Shown here one piece after another: positions 57,168 to 64,000 of a stretch of DNA of 64,000 nt. The notes beneath the pieces are model-generated. The model ran no database searches, was not told the origin of the DNA, and worked only from the letters and a program-made list of their open reading frames with translations. Every line of letters begins with the position of its first letter. Positions within the stretch are counted from its first letter, which is position 1. The position numbers were made by a program, and so were the translations under genes. Source of the DNA: Acidovorax sp. GW101-3H11 (GTDB lineage Bacteria; Pseudomonadota; Gammaproteobacteria; Burkholderiales; Burkholderiaceae_C); NCBI RefSeq assembly GCF_001633105.1, contig NZ_LUKZ01000009.1, positions 843,269 through 907,268 on the forward strand, read 5' to 3'.

Positions 57168-59579
57168 ATGCCTGCCTACCACGAAAGTCAGCGCTACTTG
57201 CTATGGCTGGCCTTGGGCACCGTCGTCATGGCGGGCGTGATGGCTGTCCTGCTGGTGATGCAGGCTACGCAGCAGCAAGCGGTCCTTCAAAGCGCCAATT
57301 TACGCAGTGACTCCATTACGGCGCTGTCGTTCCAGCTGGAGCGGGAATTTCTGCGGTTGCGGCAGACCATCGAAGTCGCCGCAAACAGCTCTGCAGACCT
57401 GGACCTCGATGCCCTCAGGTTGCGCAGCGATCTGTTTGCCAGCCGCCTGCAGCTTATGCAAGACACCCCCAGCACCACGGCCCTGCAGGAACGCGCGGAG
57501 TACAGAAATACTCTGACGAAACTCGCGGCTTTGATGAGCGAAGTTGATGCCTTGCTACTGCCTCCCTCCGTACCGTCACGGCCACAGCTGGGCGGGTTGC
57601 TGCCCAACTTGAACGCTATGGGGCCTGAGGTTCAGGAACTGACCATGGCAGCGACGCGACACACAGCAGTACAGCTGGAACAGCAGGAATCGACCATGAT
57701 CCACCAGGGGCGGCAAATCATGGTGCTGATCGTGGCGCAGCTTGTGCTGCTGCTTGCAGCCGCAACCGCGCTGGCCAGACGCCATCGCCGGGTTGAAGAA
57801 GCGCGCTGCGCCCTGCAACAGCTCACCCAGAACTTGCAGGAAGCCAATCTAGCGGCAGAAGAGGCCAACCGTGGCAAAAGCCAGTTCCTGGCCAACATGA
57901 GCCACGAACTGCGCACGCCCTTCAACGGCGTGCTGGGCATGTTGAGCCTGCTGGAGCGAACGGCGCTCACCGCCCGGCAGAAGGAATACGTGGGCACGGC
58001 CAAGGGCTCTGCAGACCACCTGCTCTCGTTGCTGAACGACATTCTGGACGTGTCTGCCATGGAAACGGGCGAGATGGCGATCCACCCGCATGCCATGGAC
58101 CTCCACGCCCTGGTGGCCAGTGTCGAGCACCTGATGCAACCCGTGGCCGCACAGAGGGGCCTCAGTTTTCACACACATTGCGCTGCAGACTTGCCGCAGT
58201 GGGTACAGGCCGACAGTACGCGGCTCAAACAGATCGTTCTGAACCTGATCACCAACGCCATCAAGTTCAGCGAGAGCGGCACAGTGCGGCTGCTGCTGTT
58301 GCGTGGCGAGGCAGTTCCCGGCCCTGCGGGGTCGCCTGCCGCTTACCCGCTGCGCCTGCAGGTCAGCGACGAGGGCATCGGCATGGACGCCCACACCCTG
58401 TCCAAACTGTTCAAGCGTTTCTCACAAGGGGACGACAGCACATCCCGTCGATTTGGCGGCACCGGATTGGGGCTGGAGATATCGCGCAACCTTGCGCGGC
58501 GCATGGGTGGCGAGATCTCGGTGACCAGCACGCCCGGCAACGGCAGCACCTTTACCGTGTTGCTACCGCTGCCCGTCGCCACAAAGGCCGACACCGAGCC
58601 CGGGCAGGCCATCGAGCAGCCTCCCGCGCTGCGCCCGGTTGACGTGCAGGGCCTGACCGTGCTGGTGGCAGACGACCATCTGGTCAACCGCAAGTACATG
58701 GGCGCATTGCTGGAAGACATGGGGCACACCGTGGTGTTTGCCGAAAACGGCGAACAGGCCTGCATCGCAGTGCAAAGCCATCGCCCGGACCTGGTGCTGA
58801 TGGACCTGCACATGCCCGTGCTTGACGGTTTCGACGCCACCCGCCGCATCCGCGAATCGATGGGCCCCAAGCAACTCCCCATCATCGCGCTCACGGCCGA
58901 TGTCTTCGCCCAGGCACGCGACAAGGCCGTGGGATGTGGCATGAACGGGTTCGTCAGCAAACCGGTGAATGCGGCAACACTGCAATCAACGCTGATGGGC
59001 TTTTTTGGGCTGCGTGGCGCGCCCGGGCTGCCCGCTACAGACACAGTGGCTCCGACCGGCAATTTCAACGATTCGGCGACACTCCCGTTCACGCCCGCAG
59101 GGGGACAGGCAACAACGTCGTCAGCAGTGGACTCATCGGCACGAAATAACCTGCCACGCCCGCGCCAGCGGTTCAAACCTGGCGACCTCGGGGCGCACAT
59201 CGACATGGCAATGGTTGGAGACGTGTGCATTGGCGTGTCCGCCCAAGGCTATCGATCACTGCTGCGCAGCTTTTTTTGTGATGAGTCCGGGGCGCTGGAT
59301 GCGCTGCTGAGAGCCTTGAAGGAAGTCGAGGAAGAGCGCCCCCATGATCTGCGGAACTCCTCCCATGCCTTCAAAGGTGCAGCAGCCAACCTGGGCTTCC
59401 ATAAGCTCGCAACACTGGCCTTGCAATTGGAAAAGGCCTATATAGCTCCTGCAGAGGTCCCCGCAATGCGAATCGAACTTGCGAGTGCCTGGGTAATGGC
59501 TCACGCGATGTGTTTACGCATGGGACTGACGGATGTTGAATCAGTGTTGGAACGGCACGACGTCGGATTGATGAACTGA
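57168..59579 (+). CDS. Hybrid sensor histidine kinase with receiver and HPt domains
   Basis: 803 residues. Membrane helix at about 12-30, periplasmic helical sensor region to about 180, second helix about 183-201, coiled linker. HisKA with phospho-His246 in MSHELRTPFNG; ATPase with NLITNAIKF, DEGIGM and GGTGLGLEISRNLA; receiver domain (about 500-620) with Asp546 in LMDLHMPVLDG; HPt domain near the C-terminus with His733 in SSHAFKGAAANLG. All relay sites are intact, so it can run a full His-Asp-His phosphorelay to a separate regulator, not found here. It shares an operon with the preceding periplasmic protein. Confidence 0.94.
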   Translation: MPAYHESQRYLLWLALGTVVMAGVMAVLLVMQATQQQAVLQSANLRSDSITALSFQLEREFLRLRQTIEVAANSSADLDLDALRLRSDLFASRLQLMQDTPSTTALQERAEYRNTLTKLAALMSEVDALLLPPSVPSRPQLGGLLPNLNAMGPEVQELTMAATRHTAVQLEQQESTMIHQGRQIMVLIVAQLVLLLAAATALARRHRRVEEARCALQQLTQNLQEANLAAEEANRGKSQFLANMSHELRTPFNGVLGMLSLLERTALTARQKEYVGTAKGSADHLLSLLNDILDVSAMETGEMAIHPHAMDLHALVASVEHLMQPVAAQRGLSFHTHCAADLPQWVQADSTRLKQIVLNLITNAIKFSESGTVRLLLLRGEAVPGPAGSPAAYPLRLQVSDEGIGMDAHTLSKLFKRFSQGDDSTSRRFGGTGLGLEISRNLARRMGGEISVTSTPGNGSTFTVLLPLPVATKADTEPGQAIEQPPALRPVDVQGLTVLVADDHLVNRKYMGALLEDMGHTVVFAENGEQACIAVQSHRPDLVLMDLHMPVLDGFDATRRIRESMGPKQLPIIALTADVFAQARDKAVGCGMNGFVSKPVNAATLQSTLMGFFGLRGAPGLPATDTVAPTGNFNDSATLPFTPAGGQATTSSAVDSSARNNLPRPRQRFKPGDLGAHIDMAMVGDVCIGVSAQGYRSLLRSFFCDESGALDALLRALKEVEEERPHDLRNSSHAFKGAAANLGFHKLATLALQLEKAYIAPAEVPAMRIELASAWVMAHAMCLRMGLTDVESVLERHDVGLMN

Positions 59580-59626
59580 GAGCGACCGCAAAGAGCAAAA
59601 GACAACCAGCGCAGCCAGCCCACGGC

Positions 59627-60700
59627 TCAAACCACCACCGGTTCCGGCTCCAGCCGGATACCGAAGCGCTCGTACACACTGGTCTGGATGGCCTTGGCCA
59701 GCGTCATCACCTCGCCGCCCGTCACGCTGTCGGCGCCCTGCCCCCGGTTCACCAGCACCAGCGCCTGCTTTTCGTACACGCCGGCTTTGCCGATGGACTT
59801 GCCCTTCCAGCCGCAGGCATCAATCAGCCAGCCCGCCGCCAGCTTGATGGTTCCGTCGGGCATGGGGTAGTGCACGATGCGCGGCTCGCGCGCGATGATG
59901 TCGGCGCACTGGTCGGGCGACACCGTGGGGTTCTTGAAGAAGCTGCCCGCATTGCCCACCACGGCCGGGTCGGGCAGCTTGGCGCGGCGGATGTCGCAGA
60001 TCCAATCGAAGATTTGCTGGGCTGTGGGCTGCGACACACCCTCTTCCACCATGCGGCGCTCCAGGTCCAGATAGCCCAGCACCGGTTTCCAGGGCTTGGG
60101 CAGGCGAAAACGCACATGGGTGATCACAGCACGCCCTTCCAGACCCATGCCCCGGGGCAACCCGTCCGCACCGGGCATGTCCGAGGGCGCGTGCTTGAAC
60201 ACCGAATCCCGGTAGCCAAAGCCGCACTGTGCGGCGTCCAGCGTGAAAGTGCGGCCCGTGGCCAGGTCGATGGCGTCCAGCGATTCGAACCGGTCCTGCA
60301 GTTCCACGCCATAGGCGCCGATGTTCTGCACGGGCGAGGCGCCCACGGTGCCCGGGATCAGGGACAGGTTCTCCAGCCCCGGAAAGCCCTGCGCCAGCGT
60401 CCAGGCCACGCAGTCGTGCCAGACCTCACCAGCGCCTGCCTCCACGATCCAGGCCTTGGGGGTTTCTTCCACCAGGCGCAGGCCCTTGATCTCCATCTTG
60501 AGCACCACGGGCTTCACATCGCCGGTCAGGATGATGTTGCTGCCACCGCCCAGCACAAACTTGGGCGCAGATGCCAGCTCCGGGTCGGCCAGCACGGCCA
60601 GCACATCGGCTGAGGAGTGCACACGCACCAGCGTCTGCGCGCGTGCAGCAATGCCGAAGGTGTTGCAGGGCTGCAAAGGGACGTTTTTCTCGACTACCAT
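59627..60700 (-). CDS. murB: UDP-N-acetylenolpyruvoylglucosamine reductase
   Basis: 357 residues from ATG 60700 ([16 protein letters not shown]). FAD-binding [27 protein letters not shown], catalytic Ser in [10 protein letters not shown], and Arg in GYRDSVF. Class I MurB with the YRDSVF insertion. It reduces the enolpyruvyl group to make UDP-MurNAc in peptidoglycan synthesis. It is divergent from yajQ, a usual arrangement in this family. Confidence 0.96.
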   Translation of the reverse strand: MVVEKNVPLQPCNTFGIAARAQTLVRVHSSADVLAVLADPELASAPKFVLGGGSNIILTGDVKPVVLKMEIKGLRLVEETPKAWIVEAGAGEVWHDCVAWTLAQGFPGLENLSLIPGTVGASPVQNIGAYGVELQDRFESLDAIDLATGRTFTLDAAQCGFGYRDSVFKHAPSDMPGADGLPRGMGLEGRAVITHVRFRLPKPWKPVLGYLDLERRMVEEGVSQPTAQQIFDWICDIRRAKLPDPAVVGNAGSFFKNPTVSPDQCADIIAREPRIVHYPMPDGTIKLAAGWLIDACGWKGKSIGKAGVYEKQALVLVNRGQGADSVTGGEVMTLAKAIQTSVYERFGIRLEPEPVVV

Positions 60701-60772
60701 TGGCCCGATTGTCGCATTCGCCCTTTGGAAGGGCTGCGATTTGCCCCCTGTTTCCCGAGATTGAGAACCACC

Positions 60773-61258
60773 ATGCCATCTTTTGACACCGTCTGCGAAG
60801 CCAACCTGGTTGAAGTGAAAAACGCCGTGGAGAACACCGCCAAGGAAATCGCCACCCGCTTCGACTTCAAGGGCACCTCGGCCAGCATCGAGATCAAGGA
60901 CAAGGACATCACCCTGATCGGCGATGCCGACTTCCAGCTCACCCAGATCGAGGACGTGCTGCGCAACAAGCTCACCAAGCGCAGCGTGGACGTGCGCTTC
61001 CTCGACATGGGCGATGTCCAGAAAATGGGCGGCGACAAGGTCAAGCAGGTCATCAAGGTGCGCAACGGCATCGAGAGCGAGCTGGCCAAGAAGATCCAGA
61101 AGCTGCTCAAGGAAAGCAAACTCAAGGTGCAAGGCGCCATCCAGGAAGACAAGGTGCGCGTGACCGGCGCCAAGCGCGACGATCTGCAGGCCGCCATGGC
61201 GCTGATCCGCAAGGACGTGACCGACGTGCCGCTGTCGTTCGACAACTTCCGCGACTGA
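60773..61258 (+). CDS. yajQ: YajQ family nucleotide-binding protein
   Basis: 161 residues, two ferredoxin-like halves. [33 protein letters not shown] and the end [14 protein letters not shown] sequence are diagnostic. Family members bind RNA or GTP, and some bind cyclic di-GMP and act on transcription (Xanthomonas, Stenotrophomonas). The HD-GYP-like gene two genes downstream is interesting in that light. Confidence 0.94.
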   Translation: MPSFDTVCEANLVEVKNAVENTAKEIATRFDFKGTSASIEIKDKDITLIGDADFQLTQIEDVLRNKLTKRSVDVRFLDMGDVQKMGGDKVKQVIKVRNGIESELAKKIQKLLKESKLKVQGAIQEDKVRVTGAKRDDLQAAMALIRKDVTDVPLSFDNFRD

Positions 61259-61301
61259 GCCTGACGCCCGGCAAGATCCACCCACTTTGATCCCCCACAC
61301 C

Positions 61302-61967
61302 ATGACCAAGCCCGTACACCTGCTGCCCGCCGCCATGGTGGCCCTTGGCGGGCTTCTGCTGGCCACCGCCGGAGCGGTGCATGCGCAATCGGTGGCGCTG
61401 GCCGGCATGCTGGGCAGCAAGGCCCTGCTGGTGGTGGATGCCCACCCGCCGCGTGCGGTGGGCGCCGGGGATGAGTTCCAGGGGGTCAAGGTCATCGCGG
61501 TGCTCAAGGAAGAAGCCACCGTCGAGGTCAAGGGCGAGCGGCGCATTCTGCGGCTGGGCGAAGCCCCGGTGCGCGTAGGGGGCCGCAGCGGCGCCAGCGG
61601 CAGGCGCCTTGTGCTCACCGCCGACAGCCGGGGGCATTTTGTGAACAGCGGCACCATCAATGGCAAGGTCATGCAGTACATGGTCGATACGGGTGCCTCC
61701 ACCGTCGCCATCGGCCGCTCTGATGCAGACCGGATGGGGCTGAACTACCAGAACGGCCAGCTCGTGCGCATGGGCACTGCCAATGGCGTTGGGCAAGGCT
61801 GGCGCATGAAGCTTGACTCCGTGCGCGTTGGCGATGTGGAGGTGTTTGGGGTGGAGGCCATCGTCACCTCCCAGCCCATGCCCTATGTGTTGCTGGGCAA
61901 CAGTTTTCTGAACGAGTTTCAGATGACCCGCAGCAACGACCAGATGGTGCTTGAAAAACGCAACTGA
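61302..61967 (+). CDS. Retropepsin-like aspartic protease
   Basis: 221 residues from ATG 61302. Signal peptide about 1-28 (VHA cleavage), a unique region to about 105, then a single aspartic-protease half with MVDTGASTVAIG (catalytic Asp129) and VLLGNSFLNEFQM as the closing hydrophobic-Gly. Such TIGR02281-type proteins dimerise to form an active site. Its substrate in the periplasm is unknown. It ends 10 bases before the HD-GYP-like gene and is probably co-transcribed. Confidence 0.88.
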   Translation: MTKPVHLLPAAMVALGGLLLATAGAVHAQSVALAGMLGSKALLVVDAHPPRAVGAGDEFQGVKVIAVLKEEATVEVKGERRILRLGEAPVRVGGRSGASGRRLVLTADSRGHFVNSGTINGKVMQYMVDTGASTVAIGRSDADRMGLNYQNGQLVRMGTANGVGQGWRMKLDSVRVGDVEVFGVEAIVTSQPMPYVLLGNSFLNEFQMTRSNDQMVLEKRN

Positions 61968-61977
61968 CCCGCCCGCC

Positions 61978-62997
61978 ATGTCCGCCCACCCCGCCATCAG
62001 CCATCCGCATTCCGAGGGGGAGTACGAGGATCTTCTGAGCCTCTGGTCGGACCTGGAATCGGCGCTGTCGGTGTTGCTGGCGCGGCCGCTGCAGGTGCAG
62101 GATTTCCCCGGCAAGGTGCGGCAGTTCGACACCTGGCTGCAAGACCTGGTGGCGCACGACATCGATGCGGCGCTGTACCTGATGTTCCAGCTCGCGTCCA
62201 CGTCCACCGTGGGCTACAGCGCATCCCACGCGCTGGTGTGCGGCACGCTGTGCCACATCATGGCGCTGGAGCTCAAGCTGCCCCAGCGGGAGCGGGACAG
62301 CCTGGTGCGCGCGGCGCTCACCATGAACATCGGCATGACCGCGCTGCAGGACGAACTGGCCGAGCAGCGCGAACGCCCCACTGCCGCGCAGCAGGAGGCT
62401 ATCAAGAGCCACCCCGAAGAAAGCATGCTGCTGCTGGAGCGCCTGTTCATCAGCGATGCGCTCTGGCTGGACGTGGTGGGGCAACACCATGCCAGCATCA
62501 CCGAACGCGTGCCCCTGGCGGGACAGGACCCGGAAGACCGGCTCACGCGCATCCTGGGCACCATCGACCGCTATGCGGCCATGATCAGCCCGCGCAAGTC
62601 ACGTGCGGGCCGCAGCGCCACCGACTCGGTGCGCGCCATCGTGGGGCAGGAGGTGGACCAGCGCGACGAAGTGAGCTACACCCTGGTCCGTTCCATCGGG
62701 CTGTGCCCGCCCGGCACTTTTGTGAAACTGGACAACGGTGAAACGGCCATCGTGCTGCGCCGCAGCGACAAGGCCAACCATCCCCTGGTGGCCAGCCTGC
62801 TCGACCGCAGCGGCAGCCACAACGCGCAGCCCAGCCTGTACCAGACGGCCTCCGGCAAACCGCGCATCCAGTCGGCACTGGCACGCTCGGCGGTGAGCCT
62901 GGAACTCAACCACCGCACCATGGTGCGGCTGGGTTTGTATGCCGCCCAGCACAGTGCCGGGCTGCGGGGGCTGGTCACAGGGCCTGGAGCGCTCTGA
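61978..62997 (+). CDS. Degenerate HD-GYP-domain protein
   Basis: 339 residues from ATG 61978. A helical N-terminus, then an HD-GYP-type helical domain (about 78-260): SASHALVCGTLCH keeps the first His (84), but the HD pair has become TMNIGM (116-117 Met-Asn), HPEESMLLL is kept, and QHHASI replaces HHE; the GYP loop is absent. A C-terminal extension (about 265-339) carries FVKLDNGETAIVLRR. Hydrolysis of cyclic di-GMP is unlikely; it may bind the nucleotide or a partner instead. Confidence 0.8.
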   Translation: MSAHPAISHPHSEGEYEDLLSLWSDLESALSVLLARPLQVQDFPGKVRQFDTWLQDLVAHDIDAALYLMFQLASTSTVGYSASHALVCGTLCHIMALELKLPQRERDSLVRAALTMNIGMTALQDELAEQRERPTAAQQEAIKSHPEESMLLLERLFISDALWLDVVGQHHASITERVPLAGQDPEDRLTRILGTIDRYAAMISPRKSRAGRSATDSVRAIVGQEVDQRDEVSYTLVRSIGLCPPGTFVKLDNGETAIVLRRSDKANHPLVASLLDRSGSHNAQPSLYQTASGKPRIQSALARSAVSLELNHRTMVRLGLYAAQHSAGLRGLVTGPGAL

Positions 62998-63008
62998 GCG
63001 CCCGCAGT

Positions 63009-63239
63009 TCAATCGTAGCCGTAGCCTGCGCTCTGAATTTCTGCGACCAATGCCTGATAAAGAGGCAGTTGAGCAATTGCCTCATCCACCGGTCTGTCGG
63101 GAAACTCGTGCGCATTCAATGCCCTGTCCACTAGCGCCGCCGCAAAAGCGGCATCCTCCGTGGATACGCCCATCTCTGTCAGGCCCCGAGCAATAGCGAC
63201 TTTCAAAGCAAGTTCGTTCTCAACCTCTTCGGCATTCAT
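63009..63239 (-). CDS. Hypothetical small acidic protein
   Basis: 76 residues from ATG 63239 (MNAEEVENELALKVAIARG); a TTG five codons upstream is a weaker choice. It is acidic and fully helical in outline, with EMGVSTEDAAFAAALVDRALN and ends QSAGYGYD. No family recognised and no signal peptide. It lies alone between the HD-GYP-like gene and plsY, on the minus strand. Its size recalls antitoxins or small adaptor proteins, but no partner gene is near. Confidence 0.5.
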   Translation of the reverse strand: MNAEEVENELALKVAIARGLTEMGVSTEDAAFAAALVDRALNAHEFPDRPVDEAIAQLPLYQALVAEIQSAGYGYD

Positions 63240-63346
63240 GTCCCACAAGGACAAAGCGGCAGAGGCGATCTCCTGAACCGACGGCGACGATCACATAGGA
63301 CCCCTTCCTTACTGCAAGCCTAGCTCCACCAACGTGTTCATTGCGG

Positions 63347-64000
63347 CTACTTGTGCGCCTTGCCAGACGGCGCGCCCGCCTCGGCACCCGGCTTGTCCTT
63401 CTTGCTGCCCAGGCGCGACTCCTTGCCTGCCATCAGCCGCTGGATGTTCTCCTTGTGCCGCCAGGCCAGCAACAGCGCCATCACCACCATCGAAGCGGCA
63501 ATGGTGCCTTCGGCATACCAGACCACGCCGTCCACCAGCAGGTAGTACACCGGCGCAAACACAGCGGCCACCAGCGAAGCCAGCGACGAATAGCGGAAGA
63601 AAAAGGCGATGACGACCCAGGTGAGTGCCGTGGCCAGACCCAGCCAGCCACTGACGCCCACCAGCACGCCCAGCGCCGTGGCCACGCCCTTGCCGCCCTC
63701 GAAGCGGAAGAACACCGGCCAGAGGTGCCCCAGGAAAGCCGCCAACCCCACCAGGGCCACGGTGCCATCCTCCAGGCCGTAGGGGTGGCCAAACCACATC
63801 ACCAGCGCCACGGGCAGCCAGCCCTTCACGGCGTCCAGCAGCAGCGTGATGATGGCGGCGGCCTTGGAGCCCGAACGCAGCACGTTGGTAGCGCCCGGGT
63901 TCTTGCTGCCATAGGTGCGCGGGTCAGAGAGGCCCATGACCCGCGTCACGATGACGGCAAACGACAGCGAGCCCAGCAGGTAGGCAGCCACAGCGGCGAG
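63347..64000 (-). CDS. plsY: Glycerol-3-phosphate acyltransferase PlsY (5' end outside window)
   Basis: 217 codons in the window; the frame stays open to the right edge (LAAVAAYLLGSLSF), so the true start lies outside. A GTG at 63991 is an internal Val, not a start. Multi-spanning membrane protein with the three PlsY motifs: SKNPGATNVLRSGSK, FEGGKGVATALG and a late KENIQRLMAGKE segment. It transfers acyl phosphate to glycerol 3-phosphate in phospholipid synthesis. The C-terminal tail (about 25 residues, Lys/Ala-rich) is extra to the core. Confidence 0.95.
   Translation of the reverse strand, partial: LAAVAAYLLGSLSFAVIVTRVMGLSDPRTYGSKNPGATNVLRSGSKAAAIITLLLDAVKGWLPVALVMWFGHPYGLEDGTVALVGLAAFLGHLWPVFFRFEGGKGVATALGVLVGVSGWLGLATALTWVVIAFFFRYSSLASLVAAVFAPVYYLLVDGVVWYAEGTIAASMVVMALLLAWRHKENIQRLMAGKESRLGSKKDKPGAEAGAPSGKAHK

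Overview
The window is GC-rich chromosomal DNA of a betaproteobacterium of the family Comamonadaceae, most likely Acidovorax or a close relative. The evidence is the fused AroA-Cmk protein, the tmRNA tag ANDERFALAA, the gene orders gyrA-serC-pheA-tyrA-aroA/cmk-rpsA-ihfB-lapAB and folC-SPOR-cvpA-purF, a phasin gene, and several families of short intergenic repeats that I recall as typical of this family. The species is an inference; no ribosomal RNA is present. Almost all of the window is core genome. There is no prophage, CRISPR array, transposase or plasmid module.

Layout. 1-1.8 kb: end of a stress-response operon (Spy/CpxP-like lipoprotein, a related small protein without signal peptide, start of an OmpR-type response regulator) and two small unknown genes. 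1.9-4.4 kb, minus strand: ssrA (tmRNA), gph, ubiG and an OmpA-family protein. 4.7-17.2 kb, plus strand: gyrA, the serine/aromatic amino-acid block serC-pheA-tyrA-aroA/cmk, rpsA, ihfB, lapA, lapB and a ComEA-like protein. 17.3-23.8 kb: a 270-bp element with perfect 31-bp terminal inverted repeats, then a six-gene Mrp Na+/H+ antiporter operon with subunits A and B fused. 23.9-31.2 kb: a 5-oxoprolinase-like enzyme and a MarR-like regulator, divergent from a TRAP transporter. 31.3-42.7 kb: fluoride channel, LOG protein, a FecR-domain/Slam-like pair, MFS permease, RmuC, a hydroxyacid dehydrogenase, an NhaD-type antiporter, pncB and a thioesterase. 42.7-46.7 kb: a histone-deacetylase-like enzyme, phasin, an iron-binding protein and a short-chain dehydrogenase, the last three each with a readable candidate operator. 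47.0-53.3 kb, minus strand: three tRNA genes (Asp, Glu, Ala), gltX, purF, cvpA, a SPOR protein and folC. 53.3-64 kb: ArsC-like protein, glycine-zipper protein, ppnP, argG, a sulfite-oxidase-fold protein with a hybrid sensor kinase, murB, yajQ, a retropepsin-like protease, a degenerate HD-GYP protein, a small unknown protein and plsY (cut by the window edge).

Functional links: serC, pheA, tyrA and aroA form one biosynthetic block leading to serine and phenylalanine/tyrosine. gltX lies beside tRNA-Glu. The Mrp operon and the NhaD-type protein both handle sodium. The oxoprolinase and TRAP genes probably form an uptake-and-breakdown unit for a small carboxylate.

No clearly new defence or mobile system is present. 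The most notable signals are non-coding: the 270-bp inverted-repeat element abutting the Mrp operon; a family of about 50-bp imperfect palindromes with at least eight intergenic copies, one forming the end of crcB and a related stretch inside aroA; three helically phased boxes before the Spy-like operon; and paired dyads flanking the phasin promoter.
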